A stretch of 64,000 bases of DNA from Orthonyx spaldingii. Taxonomy: Eukaryota; Chordata; Aves; Passeriformes; Orthonychidae. Numbering within the stretch: the first letter of the stretch is position 1; each line of letters starts with the position of its first letter. Shown here in pieces: positions 1 to 12,736 of this stretch. Location: contig VZTJ01001204.1 of NCBI GenBank assembly GCA_013397795.1, positions 1,102,166-1,166,165 on the forward strand, given 5' to 3'. A program made the translations under genes and the position numbers. The notes under the pieces are model-generated. The model searched no databases. It saw nothing but the letters and a program-made list of their open reading frames with translations, and was not told the DNA's origin.

Positions 1-230
1 GCCCGCCCAGCGGGGCCGCGGGGCCGCCCCTGCCGGGGCCGGCGCTCTGCTCCGCTCCCCGCCCAGCCCGGCCCGCGCTGCGCCTGCCCGGCCCCACCGG
101 CACCGTCACCGGCACCAGCACCGGCACCAGCGGCCCTCGGCGGGGTGCGGCCGAAGGGCACGGGGCTCGAAACTGCAGGGTGGGGTCTTTGCCCTGTCTC
201 CCTTGGGACGACCTGTCTCAGAGCTCTTCG
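1..230. promoter_or_regulatory. CpG-island edge, probable promoter or first exon of a neighbouring gene
   Basis: The first ~175 bases are extremely GC-rich with many CpG dinucleotides, unlike the AT-rich DNA that follows. A GC-box-like CCCCGCCC lies at 57-64, and no TATA box is visible. Such islands usually mark vertebrate promoters or first exons. The island is cut by the window edge, so transcription direction and gene cannot be told. A weak plus-strand donor-like GCAGG|GTGGGG sits near 180. Composition drops to ordinary levels by about 240. Confidence 0.6.
95..130. repeat. Hexanucleotide tandem array (CACCGG/CACCAG)
   Basis: Six consecutive 6-base units can be read: CACCGG, CACCGT, CACCGG, CACCAG, CACCGG, CACCAG. 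The array lies in the CpG island. If transcribed it could be 5' UTR or encode a low-complexity dipeptide run; nothing in the sequence decides which. Confidence 0.8.
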
Positions 231-349
231 GTGTCAGGCAACTGTACTGCGGACGCTAAGGGAAATATTTTGTTAAATTTCTAACCAAGCAGCCTGTCTT
301 TCATCCACCAGTGACGTATGCAGCGCTGCGCCTCTTTCCCTGTTCTAGA

Positions 350-785
350 TGCTAAGGAAGAGCGCATGTCCTCTCTGGAGCACAAGTCCTCTGAGGAGCG
401 GCTGAGGGAGCTGGGGGTGTTTAGTCTGGAGAAAAGGAGGCTCAGGGGTGACCTTATCGCTCTCTACAACTCCCTGAAAGGAGGCTGTAGCCAGGTGGGG
501 GTCGGTCTCTTCTCCCAGCCAACTAGTGACAGGATGAAAGCAAACAGCCTCAAGCTGTGCCAGGGGACATTCAGGTTGGACATCAGGAAGAATTTCTTCT
601 TTGAAAGTGTGTTTAGACGTTGGAATGGGTTGCCCAGGGAGGTGGTGGAGTCACTGTCCCTGGAGGTGTTTAAGGAAACACTGGATGTGGCACTCAGTGT
701 CATGGTCTAGTGGACATGGTGGTGATCGGTCATCGGTTGGACTCGACGATCTCAGAGGCCTTTTCCAAACTCACTGATTCTGTGA
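350..785 (+). mobile_element. CR1 LINE, 5'-truncated copy with 3' end (plus strand)
   Basis: This is the 3' end of a chicken-repeat-1 non-LTR retrotransposon. The plus-strand frame carries the familiar late ORF2 blocks RRLRGDLIALYNSLKGG, then GVGLFSQPTSDR, FRLDIRKNFF and LPREVVESLSLEVFK, and stops at about 708. A short CR1-like 3' UTR follows (GGTTGGACTCGACGATCTCA) and ends in a decayed ATTCTGTG tail near 777-784. Everything upstream (endonuclease and most of reverse transcriptase) is missing, as is normal for 5'-truncated insertions. The frame is unbroken across the retained part, so this copy looks less decayed than the others here. It cannot mobilise itself. Confidence 0.93.
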
Positions 786-790
786 AAGAA

Positions 791-2637
791 ACTTCTATAA
801 GCCTGTTGCCTACAGGTTTGTTAAGTATTGGCATAAAGTATGGAACAAACACATCTCCTCAGAAACAGAGCCATGTCTGCTCCAGCCCTGGGGTGATATG
901 CCCCCACGGCTCAGTATTTGAATACACAGAAAGATTCCCGTCTGAAACTTGTTCTTCCTTTAAGCACTGTTCTGTGGGCTTTTGTCTGTGTGCTTGCTTT
1001 TTCACTAGACTTCAAAGTTACAAAGTTAACCTTAGGAGAGTAGCATGAGGAGAGTAAAAACAAGATGGGATTTTTTTTCTTCATTGCCAGTAACACAACA
1101 TGCACACCAAAGAAATAGTAATGGTTTGCAGGAAAGATGGAGGAAAAACAACACTGCTATTTTAGTGGGAAGAAAACCAACCTTCTTCAATTACAGTGTT
1201 TTTTCTCCCTGAATAAAAGCAATATCTGTTTTCTTGAAGAAATGTGAAGGGCAGTTCTTAAGGCTGATGGGTTTTGTAGAAGTTCTGTAATTTTCCCAGG
1301 GATTGGTAAATACTTAGTATTTCAAGGTTGACCACTTCTTAGTTTTATTTGTGAGTATTACTGAGTTTCAGTTTTACTCATACAACAGTTTTACCCTGTC
1401 AGAGACCCAGCTGTTAGTCATGTGAAGCAAAAAGAGCAGACCCTTGATACTCATAATCATTTATTTGCCTTTTCTAAGTAAGAAAAAATACTAACTTTTC
1501 TAAGTGTCTTATATGCTTTTTATTTCTGAGTCTGTACTTTTGAATGTTTCGTGTTAGCAGTAGTCTTTCCCTCAAGCTGATCCCTCAGGGAAAATTCAGA
1601 TCTCACAACACACACAACTCTACCTTAAACAATAGGCTTGGCTATAACAGAGCCGTGCAGTGGTCTTGCACATGGTATTTCACCACCTGGATAAATTAAA
1701 AATTGTTCAAAATCATTGAGCAATAGGAGTTGTGAAATACCAGTTCAATTGTGTTGCTTTGCTCCCCTAAAATTTTGTAGGTGCTTCTTTGGCAGATGCA
1801 TATGTACACACCTGGAATCTGTATTTGTGGCTTTCATCATGCTTCAAGTCAAGCAAATAATGCCCTGTGCTCAGATCTGTGTTACAGCAAATCCTGAAGG
1901 TACCCCTAAAACAGCAGAGTGCTCAGTAAATGATCAGTAGTGTGTAATTATGAAAAAACTTCAACATATACTTAGGTAGATAGGAAACAGAATCAAAATA
2001 CTTGAAGCACATACTGCTTGACATGTTATTGAGTCAATAAATATGTCTTCTGGGCAAGGCACAGTGTTATCAACTGATAAGATAAATTGCCTAGTTCATA
2101 AAATGTAAGGGGTAAGCAGGAGGTAAAAATCTTATTCTGTTTATGAATATGTATAAATAATAGTAGTTGAACCAAGGTAATAGTCTAGAAAAACAAACTT
2201 TCTAGGCACTGTATCTCTTTACCTTGTATGTTTAGATATAGCAGTTAAGGTTTTCAAAAGAAATAATCCCCTTCAAAAACTTACTGCAAAGGTGTGTATA
2301 CATATCCTAAGTGTGCTAGATGTAAAAGAAGAGCAAATCTTACGCAAATCTCGCAGAAAGATGAAGTCACAGTTAATACTTTGTACTTGAATTTGCCCCT
2401 ACTTCTGCTTCGGATTTGGCATCCCGACAGCATAATCATCTGGGAAGCATCTTCTGTTCTTGTACTGCTGGAATAAACCTACCAGTACTTCTGCTGAAAA
2501 CTGTTCTCTTATTTTACAGCAATCAGCATAGCCTTAATAGTGATTGAAATTGTTACTAATGCTAGAATCTGTTGTTCTAATTTTTGGTTAATATAATCTC
2601 AGCTTCAAAAAGGAAAGGCAGTGTAATTGCAACAACA
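791..2637. other. Gene-free AT-rich stretch
   Basis: No exon, RNA gene or clear repeat is seen. Open frames are short and unlike any family I recognise. A small CA-rich run lies near 1604-1618. Several AATAAA-type hexamers occur, as expected in AT-rich DNA. Confidence 0.5.
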
Positions 2638-2935
2638 AGGAGTGAGGCTGTGGGGAAGGACCGAACCCCATAAAGATAGACTCAAGGCAGAGGAAGAGGC
2701 AGCATCATAAAGGAGAGGTGAGAAGGGAGCTTGGGAAGAGCAGCTTGGGAAGAGGATGGTATCAGGGAATTATCAAAAAACTACTGGGAGTAGCACAAAA
2801 GAGGAAGAGAAAAGAAATCTGCAGTTATGTTGCCAGTTGCCATTCTTAGAATAAACTGAAAAAATGTACAAATATTTTTAAATTTTTTGTTTTGGTTTGG
2901 TTTTTTGGGTTTTTTTCTCCCTGGGAAGGAGGGCG
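2638..2935. repeat. Purine-rich tract with a 14-bp tandem duplication, then a T/G-rich run
   Basis: Bases 2638-2815 are strongly purine-rich on the plus strand. Inside, AGCTTGGGAAGAG[C/G] occurs twice in tandem (2728-2741 and 2742-2755). Around 2880-2920 the strand switches to a T/G-rich run (TTTTGGTTTGG type). This is low-complexity sequence and no gene is indicated. Confidence 0.6.
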
Positions 2936-5900
2936 TTTCTAAGTTAGTATGAACAGGTCTGGAAATGAGGCTTCAACAGAGACTGAAAGAATTATCAATG
3001 GTAGGCCAGAAGCACTAAAACACTTGTTCCCTGAGCCTGTCTTCAAGCGACAATAATTCCATTAGACTTGATGAGTCATCCGTAAGAGAGTTTTATCCAT
3101 TTAATCCTTTTGCATTCATTACATACAGCTTGGGACAGGCTCTGGAACAAGCCAGAATATTAACAGCAGCAGAGCAGCCACATTAGCACCACGCTCAACC
3201 AGACAGAGCAACACATGCCTTATTTTTAATGTCACTTCCACAAGCCCACAAGTACAGTGTGAAGTACTGTGTTAGGGCAAGTATTTATATCTGTAGTCAA
3301 ATGCAAAGCTGGCAGAAAGTTTTTGCACCCAGTCCTTAAAATACTCACAGAATTTTTTTTTCTTAGGCCTAGACAAATGCTTAGTTCATCTGGAAGAAGT
3401 ACCTGAACGCTGATGGCTGCAAATACCTTCATAGCTATAAAACAACTCCTACCTGTTGCCAAACATCTTAGTGTTCTTTGCACTCATTACAGTTTTCACT
3501 ATAAGCTAAAGGAGTTGCCTGATGGTCTAGATCCACATTGTGAAATCCCACTGGGGACACTGGAAGCCACAGGGCTGTCAACTGAAATGATGGATGAATG
3601 CAGCATTAAAATCTGAAATACAACAGGAGGAGATAGGGATAGCACCATCAGGCTCTACACTCTACATCCAGAAGCTTATGAAGATTTTGTAAAGTAAAGC
3701 ATAGGAAGTGCACCAAGTTAAGAGACAAAAATACAGTCATGAGGAGGAGGACACAACACACACAGAAGCCAGGGCATAAGCAAGATTTAGCAGTAAAAGA
3801 GCAACTGTGCCAACCTGCAGCGAAGCACAAAGGAGCGCAAATTATTTTCCAGCCCTGAAAGGAGGGCAGTTCCACAACCTAAATAACTGTTAGCTCACCA
3901 GCTTATGAAAAATGAAGTTGGTGACCTAATTGCCATCACAATAACCTCTGAAAGAGCAGTAACCTGTATTTGGAGAGCAAAAGGGTATGTTCTCATGGCC
4001 TATACAAGAAAACAAGTGAAGACTAAGGAAAGGGGGAACTGCAGGCAGGGTTGGGGGAGGGATGGACTGAAAGAACAACAGACTGATTTTGCTTTACAAA
4101 GCAGTTTCATGAAAGTGGTTACAAGACTGTTTCTAACATCAGCAAGCCTGAACATCTGTACCTTTCTCTACAACCTAGAAAGATCTTTTACAGAATTATT
4201 TCTGTATACTATAAATTAGTTCTGATTGTCTATAACAACTGATGCAAATCAAAGTTTGGCTTCTGTTCTCTCATTTAAGTTGCTCGTAGCTCAGGCTAGC
4301 AGTATGGTTAGAGTTTGCATAGGGTGGTTCAGTTGGGGAATCACTCGTTTTTTGGGGGAGAAGGTGAGGTGAAGGAGATCTGAAGAATCTGTAGTCATTA
4401 AATATTTCAAGTGTTAAGTCAACTGTTGAAAAGCAATTCTCTGTGATTGCATTCCATTCCATTTCAAATAAGGTCACATGACCCCAAAAGTCTACATAAC
4501 AACGTGATAGAAAGGGGAACTCAAAGCATCTTTTATGTGTGAAATTTGAATATTCCGTTATTTCAGGATGTTGCAAATTCTAAGTTCTTTAGTCTGAGTG
4601 GCCTGATCAGAAGTTTTGTTTCTAGTCAGGTTCACAACTGTATAATTTCCAATTAAAGATCTCATTCAGTTTATGCTTTTTGATCATTCACCTGAAATGC
4701 AGCACAGACAGAAGATGCAAGGGTGTATGTGGAAGGGCCACTCGAGGCAATATGATGTGAATGATGGGCATTACATAAATAATTACTGAACAAGCATCAG
4801 CTTTAATTCCTGCTTCATCCTTTGCAATAAAGATGCAATATCTCCCCAATGTTCATGTTCTCAGAATTGTTTACTGGAGGCTGAAATTTCTTTTAAAGCT
4901 TTTGCCAGCTTGCACGTCTTCGCTGTAGTGAACATTTTGCTATTCAAACAGCTGTCTGCAGCTCGACAGACTAGACAGATACTGTTTGCCTTAGCAGCTT
5001 AATCCTAGTTGTCTAAGTAAGTATTAGAATAAAGATAAGCTATATTTTTAATACAAAGAGAGCTTTCAAAATTATGGTGTCTCTTTCAGAAGTCTATCAT
5101 GACACAACTAGAGTCATATCAGAATTGTAACATAGATGTTAGTCATCAGCTGCTTAGCTTCTGGCTGGGGATTTTCTGTGAAAATACTGCAGACAGAAGG
5201 CCTCCTATGCTATTTGTACACTGCTTATACAAAGGCAAGAAAAGTAGAATACAACAAACTGTTTAGAAACGTCACCTTAATTCTTAAAATTCCTGTTAGA
5301 GCAATCAGCGCGATTCTTTATCTGAATGATATAGTAATTTGTAGATAAAACTGTTAAATGGAATTTTTATTCTATGTTATGGTAAATGATCCCACTCCTT
5401 TCAAGTGGTCCAAAAGTCATGAAAGCATATCTGTGATTTAAAGGTATTTCTGTTGCTCTTCAGAATATTTGCTGTTACCCGAGCTTGACATGGTATCAGC
5501 AACTACCCATTGCAAAAGGGTTTGGATAGTTTCTCTTCTGAGAGCTGAACCCCTGAGTGTATGTGGCAGATAGATCAGCCTATGTGATGGGCCCATTGGT
5601 CTAAAAAATACCTACTTTTGGTATCCTCTCAAGCATACATATGGGCATTTTTGGAACATACTGCAAACAATTTCTTTACGTGGGTTTTACTTTTGTTTGG
5701 TAATGGTGTCCCAGTGGACTCAGTTTACTTTTCTGGTAAGAAGATTTTGCTTGCACCATTATATCATAGTTATGCTTCCAGACATTAGGTATATGTCCCA
5801 AGCAGGAGTTTGGGCCTGAATATTCAGATTACAAACTGCTACAGTAGTGATTACAGTGATACTAACACTGTGGTTGTTACAATACAGGGTTTTGCCAGTG

Positions 5901-8900
5901 ACTTAAGAACAAAACTAAGATATTCAATGACACAGAGAACACAAAATAAGTTACCTCTAAAACATTTTGGTTGGAAATATCCACTTAATAAGACTAACAG
6001 CTAGTAAAAAAAAGACAAATAGGAAGAAAAGTTATTCACTATGCATTAAAAAATTTAGCATCATTTACCATATTTTTATGATAAATTGGTGTCTGTTGTA
6101 TCCACTTTACCTAAATCCCAATGAAGATATCATCCTGAGAAGTCTGAGAAGTATAACTGTACTGCAGTTAACACATGGTACAAGAGGTTCTTGGTTACCA
6201 AATGTATTTAAAAAACAAAATCTGAGCAGAGGGGTATTAGAAGTGATTCTAAAACTTTTTTTTTTTCTTTAAACAATGTTTTCCACTGAATTCTAAAGGC
6301 CTAATCCATAATCAACAAAATTTTTAAGACAGTTAATCTGTTTATAGGGGATGGATGTGGGGGAGAAAATGAGAAGAATTGAATAGTTATGAGTGAAATA
6401 AATATTCCGCCTGCAGTATCAGCAACCTCAGGTGTTCAGAGCCATTAGCCAGGCTCTAAGAAACATGACATTGGAACTGAAAGTTGTTTACATTTTCTAT
6501 GTCTCCTGAAACTCTAAGAAATTGTCAAGTCATATTTTCAGGCTTTACTTTGCAATCACTACAAAATCTTTTAAAGTCTTATTTTCTCTGGCAATAAATG
6601 GCTTGGCTGCAAAAACTGTAAGAAAGAAGCTAAATATTTTAAGTTATAGTAAATTTTTAGGACTTGGCAAAAACTGTGAGAATACTGGAGAGGTTATTAT
6701 AATTTTATTCCACTGTGCATCACTGATGTTTGCATCTTCTCTGTGTGAAGGACACTATTAGTACTGTACATGCTCTTAGAGTGGCAGCTTTAGACCTATG
6801 AGGCCACCTTGGGAATTGGCTGCATTCTTCTGCTTGTTTGTTTTGCTGCCCACCTACTGCAGTTTGTTCATAACAAACACTGATGCAACTACAAAATATA
6901 GATATTTAATTTAATCACTGGAGACAACCACAATGAGTTCAAAGACCTGAAACAAAATGCTGCTTGTAATGCATTAGGAAGAGGCAACACAGAGGAGTAC
7001 AACAATATTTGCTTATTTGAATGACATTTCCTCTGGGAGTCTCACAATACTCTGCCCTTTTACAACAAAAATCAGTGTCTGCTCCCCTGAAGAAGCATTA
7101 AAAATTGGTCCTATGTCAAGGCCAAATTGTTTTCAATGTGTAACTAGCGTTATAACAAGCACTACCAAGTCCCTCCTTCACCAGAAAAACCTGTTCCTCA
7201 GGCACTCCTCTTCCTCATAGTTGGATACATAGTCAGAGAGGCCATTATGAAGAATTTCATTTGGGTGGATTTTATATACAAGATGTGTCCCTGACTAAAG
7301 ATTTGATACCTCTGTTTCCATGGCTTGTTGGCTTTACTTTTGATATTCTGTTTTTCTCCTTAATTTTTTCACAAGTTTGGTTTTCTAGTTTTGGGGTTTT
7401 TTTTTTTCCTAATGTTACAGTTTGAAAAAAAAAATTCTGATTGTGTGTATTCTTCCTTCACTTTACTAGGAGGACTAAATGCCACTTGTGCTTTCTCATA
7501 ATTTACATCCAGCTCCAAGAAAGACAGACACATTTCCCCACAGTTTATTGTGAAAGAATTGGAACCATGTATGCCACTTCTGCTGACATAACATCAGCAA
7601 TACATCTAAGGTCACGAGGGATCAGTAAGGGCATAATCTTAGATAGGATTTTGTAGAGTGACTCACACGCCTGAGTATTAATCCTCGCAGCAAAGGCATA
7701 TCCTAAACTAGGATGGTGAAATTTTCCATAATAAATCCCATAATTTCCTGATAATTCCCGTTCTTTCTTAAAATAGTTCCTCTGGAAATGCCAACTTGAA
7801 AAGAATTTGTAAGCTTACAATGCATGTTTAAGTCTTTCTCCTTGATGTCAGTGGGTTTAACAAAGGATATCACTTTTTCTTCAGGCTGAGAATACAGTAC
7901 TTCAGGCTTATTTATGTCCCATATTACAAGCAGTACAGATGCTGCAGTCAAAATATAGTCTCAAACCAAAAGTACAGTCACAGGGATTTTATTTGAAAGC
8001 ATTGAATATAAACATCGCTTGACCCAGACTACTCTGGAGTCAAAGTTGAGATTGCAAAATTAAAAACTAAGCTAAAATCTCTTTAACAACTATGCATGGG
8101 AGTCTGCAATGCAGTTTTGAGTTAAAATTTAGATCTGCTTAGTCATCATAGTGATAAGAGATTTTGGATTTACACAGATAACTGCCAGGAAAAGCCTGAT
8201 TTACTCCAAATTCACCAGTGCTTTGGAGGTGAAAAGAGAAAATAGAAAAGATGTGTTCTATTCAAGTCTAATATATGACTGATTTTAACGTTTTTATTTT
8301 GAATTTTTATCCATGTATGAAATTAAAAACTTGCCAGTTAGGAACAATATTAGGTATATCAAGTTCTTCCTCAATACATGATGCAATTAAAAACTTATGT
8401 AATGCCATCAGGTGTTGTCAGAGTTAAAAATCAAACAGCACCTAGTTCTCTAATTTAAGTTGCAAATTATCTGACAGAAGTCACAAAGAATAAGGCTGGA
8501 ACAAATATTTTCCAGTTACAAAACATAAATCAACTGCACTAGATCTTTTCTTGCTCCTTTCTGGAGCAGTCCAATGAATACAGAAAATATATCAGGGGAA
8601 AGAAACAAAACTAAGTTAGAATAATATACTTGTTAAGCAAATTTAAGATTTTTAAAAAATAAAAATAGAATTACAATCCCATTTACATCCGGCTGTGGAA
8701 AATAAACCTCTGCCTTGTAACGTGTAGTGTTCCTCCATCTGTATTTTCTCTGTTCACTCAGTGCCATTTTTATTTTTTCTTTTGATTTTCACCCTGCAAT
8801 ATCTGGATGTAATACTTTTTTACTTCTATTCCTCCATTTTCATAAGGGAAATATACTTCCTTTCAGTTCCTAGGCCCCTGGTGTGGCAACAGCTCCATAT

Positions 8901-11752
8901 TCCTTTCAGAAATACCTCTCTTTCTCACAGCTCAGCATGAACGTCTTTTGCTTGGCACCTGGGGAAAGTACCATCCCAGGGGAGCGAGCAAGCTGCCAGG
9001 ATTCATCCATCTTCTGCCCCTCCCTCAAACCAAAGAGCTTCTATCTCTGAGAGGAAATGTGCTCTGGGATAAGGCTGATGGTAGCTACCAAAAGTATTTC
9101 TGGATAGAATAATCTCACTAATGGGGAAAGGATGTGTTTGCTCTGTAACTTTAAGCTGTATAGCTTTTCAGTAAATATGGAACAGCTTCAAATGGACAAA
9201 TCAAATGGAGTTCATCACTGTCACAGGTTCTGGGGTTGGTTTTGTTGCTTGACCTAAAGCTGCTGTCTGTGAAGGCATGTGCCCGAGCCATGTGATGATG
9301 AAAGATTCTGCTGTAGGCAAGCAAGTTTTTGTCCTTCCTCTTGGAACACAAATGCTTACTTATGTGAATCCTAAAGTCTTAGAAAACTGGGGGAGTAGAA
9401 AAAACCTATTTCTGGTTTGTGATACAGGTACCCCTTGATTCAAACCCCTCCATCTTGGTTACTCCTAATGCTTTAAGCCCTCAAAAACTTCTGCATCTGT
9501 TAACTTTACTAATGGAATAACTTTTATAATCACTAAATGCACAGAACTAACTATGTTAAAGTGTCTGTAGGATTGTGACCAAAGCACATTTAGACATCTT
9601 CTGCCACCTGCCTACTGACTGGGTAACTCTATTCCAAACAGTGCTCCACAAGCAGATTAATATTTAAAAAGATGTAATCAGTCTTCTTCTCCAAAATCTG
9701 GAAGTTTCCAGGATGCAGAAGACCTCTTTAGCAGTCTTTATCCAAAAATAACTATAAAGAGACAGAGTTCTGTTCCACAAGGGCATTTATTTCTGGGATG
9801 ATAAGGAAAAATACTTTCCTTATCTTAGGTGAGAGATATGAATAGAATTGCATTTATTCATTGGGGTGCACATAGCTGGGACTAGGCTAGTTACACAGAA
9901 GTTGGCAAAGCCTCTGTAAACTCTTTCTTAAACTTTTACATTATATCTAGAGAAAGTTCAGTTGTGAAATGAAATATAATGAATTGGAATAAATCTAGAA
10001 TGAATCGGACTCCTGCATTCCAGATAGAGAGAGCAAAATTTATTTCCATGGAACATTTTCTTATTTTTTTTTCTTTGGAATTAACACACTCATCATGTAT
10101 GTAAAATACACAGCTGCTGATTAAAAGATTGCAAAAGGGATGAAGAAAAAATCTTTTTAAACATACAGAATGAAATAGTTTGAGTGGCATTTTGTGATTT
10201 GCTTTCCAATTAGGAATGACATTTAATTTTAAGAGTTGAGCTGTTTTTAAGATAACATTTTGTTGGTTCAGGTGCATATGTGTACTAGTGTGATTACTGA
10301 TTGTGACTCTCAGGGTTTTAGGCACAGATATATGGTTCCTTATATCTTTTTCCAATAGTCTCAGTTTTAATGTGTAGGACTATACTTACTGTTGTGAATG
10401 ACACCACACCAAATTTATTTTTGCTTCCAGTTTTTATGTATTATGTATATTTCTAGATTATTGAGGAAGCTGTAGGCTTTGGATCTTCACTGATTTCACC
10501 AGTATTGGTGGTAGACCTTTCTCTTCAAGAAGAGCAAGGTAAAACACTGTGTTATGCAGACCACAAATTGTCACAAGGTCAGTTTTGAGGTGGGTAAGCA
10601 TTAGCGTTATTTGACAGTTTTCACATTAAAATCCTATGGTCAAACTAATAAAATGTACTTCCTTAATAATAAATATTTGTAAGTTGTTTATCTAAAAATG
10701 ACAACATTTACAAGGAAAATTCACTTTTTTAAAGTACCCCAACTGTATGAGACGCTTCATAGAAATAAGTAAAACTACATCTATACTGATAACTTGCAAA
10801 TAAGAGGCTGCAGTGATGGCTCATATTCACATTAACCTGACATAAATTAACTCTGTCTCCTCATGTGCCCAGTTGCTCACTCCCATCATCTTCCTTAATG
10901 CTGGTACAAGCAGGGAGGCTTTTGAGCAGGCACAGTCAGGCAAGTTAAAGAGCACATGCACCCAGTTTTGCATGTAATCAGCAGGATTTAATCACATTAA
11001 ACAGACTGTATAATCATGACCTGATTCTGCAAAACTGTGAGTTTGAGTTTTGCATCTTAAATGACTGCACATTTTAATCATGTTATAGCTTATATGATTC
11101 TAAGCACAAAGCAGGAGACCTATGCTAAAGAAATCTATTTCCACTTCAATAGGATGCAGTTGACAGCTGAAGTACTGAAGGAAAACTGTGACGAGGGAAT
11201 TAGTAGGTTTTTTATATAATATCAAAAATAGGTGTGTCACAAAATAAAAAGAGGAAGGACAGGCAACCAGATTATTTCCTGTTTTGGTTTTAGAAAATTG
11301 TTTTCTTTCAAATGCTTGCACGTCTTTAAAAAAAATGCTTTAAGCAAACTGCCTGTATTAAATCAAAACAGTAATTATGTTTTCATGAGTTATTCTGTAT
11401 CTTTTAGGACTGAGGCTTTGATCTCTGACATGCTATATTATATTAGTGTTTATTACAGACCACCATGCTGTTACTTGACAAATAGGGAATCTTTCATTAA
11501 GCTGGGATTTACATGTAGTTAAAGTATCTTGCTGGGACTATAAAAAGAATCTTTTTTCCTATATAAGCTTAATTCTATAGTTTGATTTTGGTTTTTATGA
11601 GCAATAGAGAAATTTTCCAAACCAAATAAAGCACCAGCCATTCTTTATGTATTTGCTGTTGTATAACATGCAGATTACTGCTGAAGGGTGTGTTTTAAAT
11701 TGTATTTTCAAATTGGTTTTTATAAGATAACAAAAATGCCTGTGTGGGCTCA
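2936..11752. other. Gene-free AT-rich stretch
   Basis: About 8.8 kb without a recognisable exon or transposable element. Homopolymer runs include T11 at 6256-6266, T11 at 7397-7407 and A10 at 7425-7434. The longest open frame (139 codons, minus strand, 9936-10355) has a composition typical of translated AT-rich noncoding DNA and no family resemblance. A segment at about 4740-5010 is dense in homeodomain-like TAAT cores and lacks simple repeats, so it could be regulatory, but nothing proves this. Confidence 0.5.
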
Positions 11753-11790
11753 AATGTGTGTGTGTGTTGCATGCATGCACACATGCATGT
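11753..11790. repeat. Alternating purine-pyrimidine tract (GT repeat plus TGCATGCA)
   Basis: Two strictly alternating purine-pyrimidine runs abut. The first, about 14 bases (11754-11767), is a GT microsatellite. The second, 23 bases (11768-11790), is built from TGCATGCA and CACA. Only the TT step at 11767-11768 breaks the alternation. Such tracts can adopt Z-DNA and are typically length-variable. Confidence 0.85.
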
Positions 11791-12426
11791 TTTTCTCTCT
11801 TTTCCATTAATGGCTTTGAGCCCTTTGGCTAATTCCAACCAAATTAACTTAGAACCAAAGTTCTAAAAATAAATATGTTCCTACACAGCTGGGAAAATGG
11901 CCAAGTAAAATAGGGAAATCTTATCAGTGTTCTGATTAAAGGAAAAGTTGTCGTCTAAGTGCATACATTATTAGACACTAGAGAAGCTACCTTGAGGACA
12001 CCCTGTATAATTATCTCAAATGTGGAAAAGAGGGACTTCTTGACTAGTGCCTAAACTAGATAGTGCATGTTAAGATATATTCAAGATGCATAACTGTCTT
12101 CTTTCTTTACCAACCTTGGGAGCATTTCCAAGTTCTCCACTCATGTGCAGCCTTTGAAGTTAAATCTGTTAAGTCTCTGGAATATCCCGCTCCATTAAAT
12201 TACTTGAGAAGTTTTAAAGAGTACCTGTTGCCTCCATCCAGCCTGTGTAGATGTTTGTTGCCTGCAGATAACAGCACCAAATGTGCAGAGCATCCTTCAG
12301 GAACATGCATCCTGCCCTGCTACCCTGTCTTCCACCCTCTGGGATTCTCTATGGTGCATGGCAGTCAGATAATTAACTGAATTGTCTAAAGATAGATTTG
12401 CAGAAGCTTCTCAGCTCATTTTCACC
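11791..12426. other. Gene-free stretch
   Basis: Ordinary AT-rich sequence. I see no exon, repeat family or RNA gene. Confidence 0.5.
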
Positions 12427-12736
12427 TGTGAAGTCATAGGCCAATCCCCACGGACTAGCAGAGGCTAGCAGGTGGCTGCCAGCCACCTTCAAAGGTCGCC
12501 AGAGCACTAGATCTCATAGATTAAAGAAATCGAAAGCACAAGACACCCTGCAGGGTGTGCCCCCTTTGATACTTTACAACTGTTCTGTTGTTGGGTTTTT
12601 CCCCATTTGTCTGATACTTCCAATCCAAATACTATATGCTGAATAAAAGTTTCTCATTAGTCTCACGTGTGTCTATGTTACTTTTGTCAGACTTCTGGGG
12701 CTTATATTATCTTGATTTTCTTGAAACCCCCACACA
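12427..12736 (+). mobile_element. Possible degraded LTR remnant
   Basis: The segment is more GC-balanced than its surroundings. It ends with a polyadenylation-like AATAAAAG near 12642 followed by TCTCATTAGTCTCACGTGTG, an arrangement resembling the R/U5 part of avian endogenous retrovirus LTRs. A possible TG start lies at 12427, but I could not find a convincing CA end or matching target-site duplication. The boundaries are guesses. It could equally be unique sequence. Confidence 0.3.

Noticed and set aside
9936..10355. 139-codon minus-strand open frame
   Set aside because: AT-rich composition, no domain, no splice or promoter context. Frames this long are expected by chance in tens of kilobases.
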